This document shows, piece by piece, positions 1 to 8,268 of a DNA stretch of 64,000 nt. The stretch spans positions 682,001 to 746,000 of the forward strand of contig CAVSKV010000004.1 in NCBI GenBank assembly GCA_963728785.1, read 5' to 3'. The DNA comes from JAGWRI01 sp963728785. GTDB lineage: Bacteria; Gemmatimonadota; Gemmatimonadetes; Gemmatimonadales; Gemmatimonadaceae. The notes under the pieces are model-generated. The model did no database searches. It had not been told where the DNA came from and saw only the letters and a list, made by a program, of their open reading frames with translations. Within the stretch, counting starts at the first letter, position 1. The number at the start of each line of letters is the position of its first letter. A program made the translations under genes and the position numbers.

Positions 1-375
1 GACTGACGACGACGCGGAGTAGGTCAGCCCCGAGAACGTACCGAATCGGGCCAGCGCGGTGATCACCGACCACCGGGCCGCGGCGCAGTACGGGCAGTAG
101 AGCGACCCCATGTAGAGGACGACCGGTTTGGCGGCGGCGGCGGTGTCGGCGTCGCCGACGAAGACGGGGCGGGTGGCTCCGGTGGTGCTCGCGCGCTCCC
201 ACACGGCCGCGGGAATGGACGCGAGGTTGGCCATCACGGCAGCAGGTACCGGAACCGGCGCCACCGCGCTCGCGACCGGCCGGCGAGCGCTGCTACGATG
301 GCTGAGGGCGGCGGTGATCGTGGCGACGAGCGCGACGGCGACGACGATGAACACCAGGTATTGTCTGCGAGCCAT
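1..375 (-). CDS. DUF929-like membrane-anchored thioredoxin-fold protein (3' part missing)
   Basis: The first 125 codons of a gene that runs off the left edge. It starts with the ATG at 375 and has an N-terminal hydrophobic segment (about residues 6-24, after MARRQY) that should act as an uncleaved anchor or signal. An Ala/Pro-rich linker follows. The segment VLYMGSLYCPYCAAARW has the beta-strand plus CxxC layout of a thioredoxin-fold active site and matches the DUF929 pattern. A redox or disulfide role outside the membrane is possible from the CPYC motif but is inference. It lies 44 bases downstream of lolA on the same strand, so it is probably the last visible gene of that operon. Confidence 0.65.
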   Translation of the reverse strand, partial: MARRQYLVFIVVAVALVATITAALSHRSSARRPVASAVAPVPVPAAVMANLASIPAAVWERASTTGATRPVFVGDADTAAAAKPVVLYMGSLYCPYCAAARWSVITALARFGTFSGLTYSASSSV

Positions 376-419
376 GAGTCAGTCTCTCGAGAGGGATGTT
401 GGGATTCCGAGGTGCGCGG

Positions 420-1085
420 TCAGCGGGCGACCACCCGTGCGCCCTTGGGCACCACGAAGGTGAACACCGAGTCGTCCACCGGCACATTGACCCGCAACGA
501 GGTGAAGTGCACGCGGCGCGTGACACCGTTGGTCTGCACCACCTCGAACTGGCGGACGTGCCCGTCGGCGTCGTCGATCCACACGGTGGCCTTGGTGAAC
601 TCCCGGGGGCCGTCGGGCTTCGGTGTGAGCACCACGACCCGCGTCGGCCGGCCGTCCAGCGTCGCCGCGCCGCCATCCGCGAAGGTGTACTTCGTGAACG
701 GGTCGTCGAGGAACGTGCCGGTGAGGTCCACCGTTCCGCCCCCCTCCGCGGCCGGGCGCCTGATCACCTCGCCGGGTGTGCTGCTGGGAAGGTAGAGCCA
801 GAGCCAGGTGCCGTCGGCCACGATGCGGTCGCCATCGGGATCGCGGAAGCGCACGGCGAGTTTCCCGGGGCGCTGCTGCTGGTAGTCGCCTTCGGCATGG
901 GCCGATGTGCCGGTGAGCACGTTGGACACCGCCTGCTCGAACGTCGCGCGCACGGTGCGCACCTGCGACCAGGCATCCACGGCGTGCTGCACGGCGGCAG
1001 CCGCCGGCGACTGCTGGGCGTTCAGCACGGCGGCGCTGGCGAACAGCGCGGCGGCAGCGGCAGTGGCGGAGAGTCGGGTGCGCAT
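420..1085 (-). CDS. lolA: Outer-membrane lipoprotein carrier protein LolA
   Basis: A 221-residue periplasmic chaperone predicted to carry lipoproteins from the inner to the outer membrane. It starts with the ATG at 1085. The signal peptide covers roughly residues 1-24 and ends at an NAQ cleavage site. The body shows the LolA pattern: an early region with VRATFEQ, then GKLAVRFRDPDGDRIVADG, an YLPSS stretch, and a C-terminal half of beta-strands ending in FVVPKGARVV, the usual LolA ending. Length is near the family norm of about 200. It follows aroF after 47 bases on the same strand. A much longer open frame exists upstream of 1085, but it is the antisense shadow of aroF. Confidence is high for the family. 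Confidence 0.88.
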   Translation of the reverse strand: MRTRLSATAAAAALFASAAVLNAQQSPAAAAVQHAVDAWSQVRTVRATFEQAVSNVLTGTSAHAEGDYQQQRPGKLAVRFRDPDGDRIVADGTWLWLYLPSSTPGEVIRRPAAEGGGTVDLTGTFLDDPFTKYTFADGGAATLDGRPTRVVVLTPKPDGPREFTKATVWIDDADGHVRQFEVVQTNGVTRRVHFTSLRVNVPVDDSVFTFVVPKGARVVAR

Positions 1086-1132
1086 GGTTGGCGAGGCAGG
1101 AGCGCCGCGCGGTCGGCGCGGCGCTCGAGGGC

Positions 1133-2185
1133 CTATCCGACCGGGATCGGCGCGGTTCCCGGCGTCGGGAGCACCGACCGCCCGATGGCCGCCGCGATGG
1201 CGCGGATCTCGCCCACCAGGCGCGCGAACTGCTCCGGGTAGAGCGATTGGCCGCCGTCGGAGAGCGCGCGGTCGGGGTTGGGGTGCACCTCGACGAGAAT
1301 CCCGTCGGCGCCGGCGGCGATTGCGGCCCGGCCCATAGGCGTGACCTTCTCGCGCAGCCCCGTGCCGTGGCTGGGGTCGGCGATCATCGGGAGGTGCGAC
1401 AGCTTCTGCACCACCGGAATTGCGGTCAAGTCGAACAGGTTGCGGGTGGTGGTGTCGAAGCTGCGGATGCCACGCTCGCACAGGATCACCTGGCTGTTGC
1501 CCTCGGCCAGGATGTACTCGGCGCTCATGAGCAGGTCGGTGATCGTGGCCGCCATGCCGCGTTTGAGCAGCACGGGCTTGCCGATGCGGCCCACTGCGCG
1601 GAGCAGCGAGTAGTTCTGCATGTTGCGGGCGCCGACCTGAATGCAGTCGGCGTATTCGGCGACCAGGTTGGCGCCCTCCTCGTCCAACGCTTCGGTGACG
1701 ATGGGGAGGCCCGTTTCGCGTTTGGCCACGGCCAACATCTCGAGACCCTTCTTGCCGAGGCCCTGGAAGGCGTAGGGTGAACTGCGCGGCTTGAACGCCC
1801 CACCACGGAGCGCGGTGGCGCCGGCGGCGCGCACGGCGCGCGCCGCGGTCACGATCTGGTGCTCGCTCTCCACCGAGCAAGGGCCGGCGATGATGGCCAC
1901 TTCGCGCCCGCCGAACGACACGCCGGGGGCGATCGTGACCACCGTATTCTGTGGCTGCCACTCGCGCGAAACCTGCTTGTACGGCTTTGAAACGTGAATG
2001 ACTTCGGCAACGCCCGGCAGGGCCTCGATGCGCGACGAATCGACCCGCCCGTCGTTGCCCACGAGGCCCACCGCCGTGCGCTGTTCGCCCGGCATTGACC
2101 GGGCCTGGTAGCCCATTTCCTCGATCGCCTGCACGACGCGTTCCACCTCGTCCGGCGTCGCCCCGTGCTGCATCACCACCAACAT
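1133..2185 (-). CDS. aroF: 3-deoxy-7-phosphoheptulonate (DAHP) synthase, type I-beta with N-terminal regulatory domain
   Basis: A 350-residue enzyme condensing phosphoenolpyruvate with erythrose 4-phosphate, the first step of the shikimate pathway. Residues 1-70 form a ferredoxin-like regulatory domain (MLVVMQHGATPDEVERVV) typical of the Bacillus/Thermotoga type. The barrel begins near residue 85 and contains the hallmark AGPCSVES, the FKPRSSPYAFQGLG segment and the closing DPSHGTG motif. The ATG at 2185 gives the complete regulatory domain; longer frames upstream overlap the MBL gene and are not needed. It lies 8 bases downstream of the MBL hydrolase stop, within the long minus-strand run. 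Feedback control through the N-terminal domain is known for the family, not shown here. Confidence 0.93.
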   Translation of the reverse strand: MLVVMQHGATPDEVERVVQAIEEMGYQARSMPGEQRTAVGLVGNDGRVDSSRIEALPGVAEVIHVSKPYKQVSREWQPQNTVVTIAPGVSFGGREVAIIAGPCSVESEHQIVTAARAVRAAGATALRGGAFKPRSSPYAFQGLGKKGLEMLAVAKRETGLPIVTEALDEEGANLVAEYADCIQVGARNMQNYSLLRAVGRIGKPVLLKRGMAATITDLLMSAEYILAEGNSQVILCERGIRSFDTTTRNLFDLTAIPVVQKLSHLPMIADPSHGTGLREKVTPMGRAAIAAGADGILVEVHPNPDRALSDGGQSLYPEQFARLVGEIRAIAAAIGRSVLPTPGTAPIPVG

Positions 2186-2193
2186 GTGCGCTC

Positions 2194-2955
2194 CTAGATT
2201 TCTGTCTGCCACCCGTCGCGAGCGACGAGCAGCGGACCCGTGTATCGCGCGGCCACTGCGGCCTGGATTTCCGCCGTTTCCACCGGCGGATAGAAGTGCG
2301 TGAGCACCAGCCTCCGCGGTCCTGCCAGTTCGGCGAGCGCGCCGCACTGCTCCGGCGTCAGATGCTCCGCGATGGCCATGGCCTCGGGGAGCGAGCACTC
2401 GCACAGCAGGACATCGCACCCGCTGGCCCACTCGGCGAGGGCGGGGAAGTACCCCGTGTCTCCCGTGTAGACCAGGCGACGCGCGCCGGCCGTCACGGAA
2501 TATGCCACACTCTCGGGGGTATGGGGAACCTTGAACGCCTCGAGCACGAGATCTTTCCCGATCGGCAGGGGGGTCGCTGGGGCCAGTTCCACCACCTCCA
2601 GGGGGAATCCCGGATCCAGCATCCAGGGGCCATAGGCGTCGGCCAGGCGTCGAAACAGGTCGGACGTACCGGCCGGTCCGATCACGGTGAGTGGCGCGGT
2701 GCGCGGAGGAAGGATGCCGTACCTGCAGGCGAAGATGAGGGTGGGCAGATCGCCGTGGTGGTCGATGTGGAAGTGGGAGAGCGCGACGTGCGTGATGGCG
2801 GGCCAGGGCAGGGCCAACTCGGCCAGCCGGCGCGCCACGCCGCTTCCGCAATCGAGCAGCAGGCGCACGTCGCCCGCTTCCACCAGGTATCCGGCGCAGG
2901 CGCGGGTGGGCGCGAGGGCGATCGTGCCGGTGCCGAGGGTGGTGAGCCGCATCAT
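2194..2955 (-). CDS. MBL-fold metallohydrolase (RNase Z / ElaC-like)
   Basis: A 253-residue metallo-beta-lactamase-fold enzyme. The metal-binding motif SHFHIDHHGD is complete (H61, H63, D65, H66), followed by the later histidine and aspartate ligands (YTGDTGYFP, LTHFYPP). The size and the DxHxDH order fit the ribonuclease Z / phosphodiesterase-like branch, but the true substrate cannot be read from sequence. The start ATG at 2955 overlaps the stop of the upstream secreted-protein gene as ATGA, a sign of translational coupling; a second ATG follows immediately. No signal peptide, so it is cytoplasmic. Confidence 0.8.
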   Translation of the reverse strand: MMRLTTLGTGTIALAPTRACAGYLVEAGDVRLLLDCGSGVARRLAELALPWPAITHVALSHFHIDHHGDLPTLIFACRYGILPPRTAPLTVIGPAGTSDLFRRLADAYGPWMLDPGFPLEVVELAPATPLPIGKDLVLEAFKVPHTPESVAYSVTAGARRLVYTGDTGYFPALAEWASGCDVLLCECSLPEAMAIAEHLTPEQCGALAELAGPRRLVLTHFYPPVETAEIQAAVAARYTGPLLVARDGWQTEI

Positions 2956-3989
2956 TTCCCCAGGAAGACCATCTTCTTGAGAAAGTCCTTGCCGTTGGCG
3001 CGCAGCCGCACGAAGTAGATCCCGGGTGGCACGACGCGGCCGGCGGCGTCGGTGCCGTCCCACTCGAAGCGCGGATCACATCCCGACTCCCCCTGATCGC
3101 TGTTGCGCCCGTATTCGCCGGCGGCCATCGACCCGCCCTGGTCGGGGCCCGGCACGATGGTCTTCACCGCATTCCCCCGTAGGTCGTAGATGTCGAGGTG
3201 CACGAAGTCCGACGCCGCGAGGTCGAACCAGATGCAGGTGACGCCCGATGCGGGGGCGGGAAAGGGATTCGGGAAATTCTGATAGAGCAGGGTGGTACGG
3301 GCGGTTCCCAGGATGACGAAGGTTGCGTTGCTCTGCGCGATGGCCGTGTCCAGCGGGGAGCCGTTGGCGAGCTGGGCCACGACGTTCCAGTTGTACGACG
3401 TCTGCGACTGGAGCAGGGCGGCGGGCAGCGTGTACGTGGTGTCTCCGAGGAACTGGGCCAGGAACTCGACCACATTGGTCTTGGCGTTGACCACGCTGAG
3501 CGCGTAGCGCCAGGGCCCGGGCGGCGCCGTGACGCCGATGGAATGCCAGACGAAGGTGGGCCGGAGGGTCGGCACCGAGACGTTGTTGAAGCCGTTGGGC
3601 GAGAGCAGTGTGAGCCACGGCCCGACGATTCGCGGCGTGCTCACCTCTTCGGAAAAGATGCGGCCGCTGGCCGTGATCCCGCGCAGGCGAAAGTACACGA
3701 TGGTGTTGGCCTTGAGCAGGCGCGTCAGAAAGAACGTCGCGGTGTCGCCCTGGCGCGCCGCGGTGTACACCGGGTTGGCGAAGTCCGGGGTGTTGGCGAT
3801 GTCGAGCTGCAGGGTGACGGGGCGCATGGAGTCGGTCACGCCGACGGTGTGCGCGGGGAGGTACGGCGCAGCCGCGATGCTGTCGCCGCTCGGCACGGAA
3901 AGCGTGGCGAGTTGGGCGCGCGCGGACGTCCCCGCGATCGCGACCAAGGCAGCGGCGAGGGCCGCCCGAACCGCGGCAGCGCGCATCAT
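2952..3989 (-). CDS. Secreted protein with FlgD-like C-terminal Ig domain
   Basis: A 345-residue protein of unknown role with a clear signal peptide (MMRAAAVRAALAAALVA, cleavage after ARAQ). The middle consists of fibronectin- or Ig-like beta-strand repeats. The last 100 residues contain LLYQNFPNPF, then a DIYDLRGN strand, WDGTDAAGRVVPPGIYFVRL and a short KKMVFLGK end. This is the FlgD-type Ig domain that terminates many exported proteins in this and related phyla, where such tails can act as sorting or anchoring modules. It overlaps smc upstream and the MBL gene downstream, each by four bases (ATGA). An envelope or extracellular location is likely; a specific function is not visible. Confidence 0.7.
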   Translation of the reverse strand: MMRAAAVRAALAAALVAIAGTSARAQLATLSVPSGDSIAAAPYLPAHTVGVTDSMRPVTLQLDIANTPDFANPVYTAARQGDTATFFLTRLLKANTIVYFRLRGITASGRIFSEEVSTPRIVGPWLTLLSPNGFNNVSVPTLRPTFVWHSIGVTAPPGPWRYALSVVNAKTNVVEFLAQFLGDTTYTLPAALLQSQTSYNWNVVAQLANGSPLDTAIAQSNATFVILGTARTTLLYQNFPNPFPAPASGVTCIWFDLAASDFVHLDIYDLRGNAVKTIVPGPDQGGSMAAGEYGRNSDQGESGCDPRFEWDGTDAAGRVVPPGIYFVRLRANGKDFLKKMVFLGK

Positions 3990-6900
3990 GCCGTGGCGGC
4001 GGTCTCCGCAGGCTCGCCGGCCGGCGATTCGTCCACCGAGGCCCCCTTCATGCGCACGCTGACGAGCGACGACACTCCGGGTTCCTGCATCGTGACTCCG
4101 TACACCGCGTCAGCGGCCTCGGTGGTCGTGCGCGGGTTGTGGGTGATTACGATGAACTGGGTTTTCTCCTTGAATTCGGTGAGCATGCGCACGAACCGGC
4201 CGATGTTGGCGTCGTCGAGCGGCGCGTCCACCTCGTCCAGCAGGCAGAAGGGGCTGGGCTTGGTGAGGAAGATGCCGAACAGCAGGGACAGCGCGACGAG
4301 CGCCCGCTCGCCGCTCGACAGCAGATGGATGCGTTGCGTGCGTTTGCCGCGCGGCGATGCATGGATCTCGATGTCGCAGTCGAGCGGCGTGTCGGGGGTC
4401 TCCAGCCGCAGGTCGCACTCGCCGCCACCGAACAACGTCATGAAGATCTGACGGAAGTTCTCGCGGACCTGCACGAAGGTTTGCAGGAACAGCTCGCGGG
4501 CCGTGGCGTCGATTTCCCGGATGGCCTGTTGCAGCGAGTTCCGTGCATCGGTCAGGTCAGTGCGCTGCGCGGTCAGGAACTCCAGGCGCTTGGCAGTCTC
4601 GTCGTGTTCCTCGATGGCCAGCACGTTCACGGCGCCCAACTGCTCGAGTTGCTGGCGCAGGTCCTCGGTCTCGGCGCGGAGCGCGTCGTCGTCGAGGTCG
4701 AGCGGCTGCGCCGCAGAAATCATCTGATCGAGCGGCTTGCGCCACTCCGTCTCGAGCCGCTCGCGTATGGCAGCGCGGCGGCCTGACAATTCGGTGAACC
4801 GCAGTTCCGTGTGGTGGAGGTCGTCGGCCGTGGCGCTTCCTTCATGGCGAGCCCGGTCCAACGCGTGCTCGGCGTCGGTGAGCGCGGCGTCGGTGGTCGC
4901 CACGGCCTGCTCGGCCGCGACCAGGAGTTCCTCGCCTTCGGCGAGGGCGGCCCGGAGTGCCTCGAGGTCGGTGTGCCACGCGGCCATTTGCTGGGCGAGC
5001 GAGGCATCGCCTTCGGAGATGCCGCCCAACTCGGCGCCCAGCGACTCCAGCCGCTCGGAGGCGGCGGTCAGCTCCTCGCTCAGCCGGCGCTCGCGGTCGG
5101 TGGCCACCTGGGCGCGCGCCTGGGCCTGCGCCTGTTCGACCTGCCAGGCGGCACGCTGCTCGCGGGCGCTCTCCTGCTCGGCCTCGGCCTTCGCCTGGGC
5201 GGCGCGCGCGTCGGCGATCGCGGTCTGGCATTCGGCAATGCGGGCGCCCAGCGCGCGGGCCCGTTCGTCGAACGCGACGATGATGGTGCGCAGCTCCGCG
5301 CATCGGTTGGCGAAGCGGCCGGCCAGCTCGGCGGCATCCTGCACGTCGCGCTCTGCGCGCTGCACGGCGCGAGCGGCTTCGGTGTGCCGGGCGGCCGCCC
5401 GGCCGCTGGCGTCGTGCGCCACCGAGGCCGCCCGGGTGGCCACGCCGAGTCGCTCCGCGGCCCGGGCCAGGGCATCGCCGGCAGACTCGACGGTGGCAAC
5501 TGCCGCCCCGCGCCACGCCTGGGCAGCGGTCAGCCCGGCGCGCAGGGCGAACAGCTCGGCGCGCCGGCGTAGGGGCCCGGGACCGCCGCCCGTGCCGGGG
5601 AGCCACACGGCGCCGCGCCCGTCGACAAAGGCGGTGCCGTCGGATTCAGCGCGTACCTCGCCGAGCAGCGCCTGCACCCAGGCCTGCGCCGGGGCGGCGG
5701 CTTGGACCGCGGCTCCGAGCGCGTCTGCCGCCTGCAGATCCGTGGACGCCTCCCGGGCCGGATTGGCCCGCGGAAGGCTGAGGTAGGCCACCGGAGCCGC
5801 ATCGGCGGGCAGCAGCAGGAGGGGGCCAGGGTTGGCCTGCTCGTGCCACTGGCGCACGGCCTCGGCCACCTGGCGGTCGCGCACGAGCACGGCGTGGACG
5901 GTGGCCCCGAGGAAGCGCTCCACCAGAACGGCCGACCCCTGATCGGCCGTGATGAAATCGCTGAGCGGGCCGAGCACGGCACCGTCGCCGAAGCGCTCGC
6001 GTTCCTTGAGCAGACGGGCGGCTGCCGGGGCGAGGCCCACCCGTTCACGCTCCAGCCCCTCGAGGGCATGCACCTTGCCCTCGAGCCCGGTGATGGACTG
6101 CTCGACACGGGCGAGGGCGGCGTGGGCCTCGCCATCCCGTTCACGGGCGCTCTGCTCGGCGTCCCGGGCAACGTGCAGCTCGGTGTCGGCGGCAGCGGCG
6201 CGGGTCTGGGCGGCATCGAGTTCGATCCCGGCTGCATCCTGCTCGCCCTGCGCACCGGCAAGCGTGTCGGCGAGGGCCACCCGTTCCGCTTCGAGCGCGC
6301 TGGTGCGCGCCGTGGTGTCGTCCAACTCGCGCTGGGCGCGCTCGCGGTCCAACTCGACGCGGCGGGCGCCATCCTGGACGTCGCGCAAGGCCGCGTCGGC
6401 GCGCTCGCTGGCGGCACGGGCGGCGGCCACGGTCCCGCGGCAGGCGTCTTCCCGGCGCTGGCGCTCCGCCAACTCGGCTTCGAGCCCGTGGAGGGCCGCT
6501 TCCAACTCCCGCCGCTCCGCCAGGGCATGGTCGCGCTCTTCGACCAGTCGGACGCGGGTCGTCTGGCCTGCCGATGCGTCGGCTTCGGCGCGCTCGCGGC
6601 GCAGTTGCGTGTTGCGCCGCCGTTCCTCGCCCACCGCCAACTCGCCGCGCAGCAGCTGTGTGCGTTCCCGCTGCTCGGCGACGAGGCGGGCCAATTCACC
6701 GCGGCGCGCTTCGGCGCCGGCGCGGGTGTCGTGGGCCGCGTCGCGTGCCTGCTCGGCGGTGGCTATCCTACTTTCAGTATCGGGCAACCGGCCGCGCAGA
6801 TCCTGCACACGGGTCTCGAGGAGGGCCAGCTCGTCGCGCCAAGCCTGCATCTCCCGAGCGGCGAGGGCGATTTCGACGGTGTACCGCCGGGCGCTCAGCT

Positions 6901-7549
6901 CGGCGTGACGCTCGGCGCGCCGGCGCTGGCGGGCCAGCGACCGCACCTGCGTGGTGACCTCGGAGATCAGATCGTCGAGGCGCTGCAGGTCGACCGTGGT
7001 CTCTTCCAGGCGGCGCTCCGTGGTGCGCCGGCGGTCACGGTACAGACCCACGCCGGCCGCCTCCTCGAATAGCTCGCGGCGGTCGTCGGGGCGGTCGGAG
7101 AGCAGGGCGTCGATCATCTTGCTCTCGATCACCACTCCCGTGTCGGCCCCCAACCCGGTGCCGCGCAACAGATCGTGGATGTCGCGCAGGCGGCAGGGCG
7201 CGCCGTTGAGCAGGTACTCGCTCTCGCCCGAACGCGACAGCCGACGGGTGATGACCACCTCGTGGAAGGCAACGGGCAGTCCGCCGTCCTCGTTGTCGAA
7301 GTGCAGCGAGACCTCGGCCACGTTCACCGCCCGCCGCGCCGACGACCCCTGGAAGATGACCTCTTCCATCTTGGCGCCGCGCAGCAGGCGCGCCCGCTGT
7401 TCGCCCAGCACCCAGCGCACGGCGTCCGAGACGTTGGACTTGCCGCAGCCGTTCGGCCCCACGATGGCCGTCACGCCCTCGTCGAACGTGAGCGTCGTGG
7501 AATCGGCGAACGACTTGAAGCCGTGCAACTCGAGTCTGGTCAACCGCAC
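3986..7549 (-). CDS. smc: Chromosome segregation ATPase SMC
   Basis: A 1187-residue structural-maintenance-of-chromosomes ATPase that compacts and segregates DNA, normally with ScpA and ScpB (not in this window). It begins LTRLELHGFKSFADST with Walker A GPNGCGKS at residues 31-38. Two long Ala/Glu/Arg-rich coiled-coil arms flank a hinge (near LGPLSDFITADQGSAVLVERF). The C-terminal head has LLSSGERALVALSLLFG (ABC signature) and Walker B FCLLDEVDAPLDD. The best start is GTG at 7549, because it places the family's first residues directly at the N-terminus and overlaps the upstream TAG stop by one base. Genes on both sides also overlap, so smc is embedded in an operon of envelope proteins. Confidence 0.95.
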   Translation of the reverse strand: MRLTRLELHGFKSFADSTTLTFDEGVTAIVGPNGCGKSNVSDAVRWVLGEQRARLLRGAKMEEVIFQGSSARRAVNVAEVSLHFDNEDGGLPVAFHEVVITRRLSRSGESEYLLNGAPCRLRDIHDLLRGTGLGADTGVVIESKMIDALLSDRPDDRRELFEEAAGVGLYRDRRRTTERRLEETTVDLQRLDDLISEVTTQVRSLARQRRRAERHAELSARRYTVEIALAAREMQAWRDELALLETRVQDLRGRLPDTESRIATAEQARDAAHDTRAGAEARRGELARLVAEQRERTQLLRGELAVGEERRRNTQLRRERAEADASAGQTTRVRLVEERDHALAERRELEAALHGLEAELAERQRREDACRGTVAAARAASERADAALRDVQDGARRVELDRERAQRELDDTTARTSALEAERVALADTLAGAQGEQDAAGIELDAAQTRAAAADTELHVARDAEQSARERDGEAHAALARVEQSITGLEGKVHALEGLERERVGLAPAAARLLKERERFGDGAVLGPLSDFITADQGSAVLVERFLGATVHAVLVRDRQVAEAVRQWHEQANPGPLLLLPADAAPVAYLSLPRANPAREASTDLQAADALGAAVQAAAPAQAWVQALLGEVRAESDGTAFVDGRGAVWLPGTGGGPGPLRRRAELFALRAGLTAAQAWRGAAVATVESAGDALARAAERLGVATRAASVAHDASGRAAARHTEAARAVQRAERDVQDAAELAGRFANRCAELRTIIVAFDERARALGARIAECQTAIADARAAQAKAEAEQESAREQRAAWQVEQAQAQARAQVATDRERRLSEELTAASERLESLGAELGGISEGDASLAQQMAAWHTDLEALRAALAEGEELLVAAEQAVATTDAALTDAEHALDRARHEGSATADDLHHTELRFTELSGRRAAIRERLETEWRKPLDQMISAAQPLDLDDDALRAETEDLRQQLEQLGAVNVLAIEEHDETAKRLEFLTAQRTDLTDARNSLQQAIREIDATARELFLQTFVQVRENFRQIFMTLFGGGECDLRLETPDTPLDCDIEIHASPRGKRTQRIHLLSSGERALVALSLLFGIFLTKPSPFCLLDEVDAPLDDANIGRFVRMLTEFKEKTQFIVITHNPRTTTEAADAVYGVTMQEPGVSSLVSVRMKGASVDESPAGEPAETAATA

Positions 7550-8268
7550 TAGAATGGCCTCCCCATTCGGTAGGCGAGCGTGGCGCGTACACCGGCCCGG
7601 CGCAGCGCGGCCGCGAGCAGCGTCGTGTCCGACGCCACGGCGAACGCGCCGGCGTAGAGCCACGCCCGGCCGTCGGCCTGACGCAGCGCGTACACCGGCA
7701 GCCCGCGCGCGGCGTAGGCCGCCACCCGGGCCGCCGCGGCTCCGGCCGCAACGTCCCGCTCGATCAGATACGCCAGCGGAACCCACACTACCGTTCCGCT
7801 CGATTCACTGAGTTGGCCGTGGGAGCGCAGGTGGTCGAGCAGCCCGGCCGCTTCCACGGAGTCTCGAAAGGCGCCGGCGAGCACCCGATATTCGCCGGCG
7901 ACTCCGTGCGGGATGGCGACGTACGTGCCCGCAGGCGCGTCCGTCCCCACTTGATGCAGCCATAAGATAGCACCGGCCGCCGTATTCGCATCCGCTATCC
8001 GAACGGCGTACGCCGCCGCGGCTGCCGAGTCCCCGATCACCTCCGGCAGCACGGCCGTCGGGAGCCCGAACGCCGGCGCGGCCACGGCAGCGCGCTGCGC
8101 CGCGCCCCGGGGGCCGGCCTGGTAGTACGGTCCGTGCCCCCGCACGAGGGGCCGTTCCATGAGCCACGCGGCCAGGGCAATGCAGCAGGCGAACAGGGCG
8201 GCTCCGAGCAGGCCCGGCGCCGCGCGACGAATGCGCGGGGACAATGTGTGGACGCCAGGGGTCATCAT
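7549..8268 (-). CDS. Membrane-anchored SPOR-like repeat protein
   Basis: A 239-residue protein with one N-terminal membrane segment (about residues 15-36, GLLGAALFACCIALAAWL) and an external region. Two stretches resemble SPOR modules: EYRVLAGAFRDSVEAAGLLDHL and AWLYAGAFAVASDTTLLAAAL. Each shows the aromatic-x-G-A-F strand followed by a helix that SPOR domains use to bind denuded peptidoglycan. The assignment is by pattern and not certain. It lies between another SPOR protein and smc, overlapping both (ATGA at 8265-8268; a one-base overlap at 7549). A cell-wall or division-linked role is inference from this domain and from its neighbours. Confidence 0.55.
   Translation of the reverse strand: MMTPGVHTLSPRIRRAAPGLLGAALFACCIALAAWLMERPLVRGHGPYYQAGPRGAAQRAAVAAPAFGLPTAVLPEVIGDSAAAAAYAVRIADANTAAGAILWLHQVGTDAPAGTYVAIPHGVAGEYRVLAGAFRDSVEAAGLLDHLRSHGQLSESSGTVVWVPLAYLIERDVAAGAAAARVAAYAARGLPVYALRQADGRAWLYAGAFAVASDTTLLAAALRRAGVRATLAYRMGRPF

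Noticed and set aside
1086..1961. Long minus-strand frame extending lolA upstream
   Set aside because: It covers aroF out of frame, is Arg-rich and low in complexity; LolA has its own signal peptide starting at 1085.
5702..7072. 456-residue plus-strand frame inside smc
   Set aside because: A shadow produced by GC-rich codons of smc; no signal peptide, motif or ribosome site.
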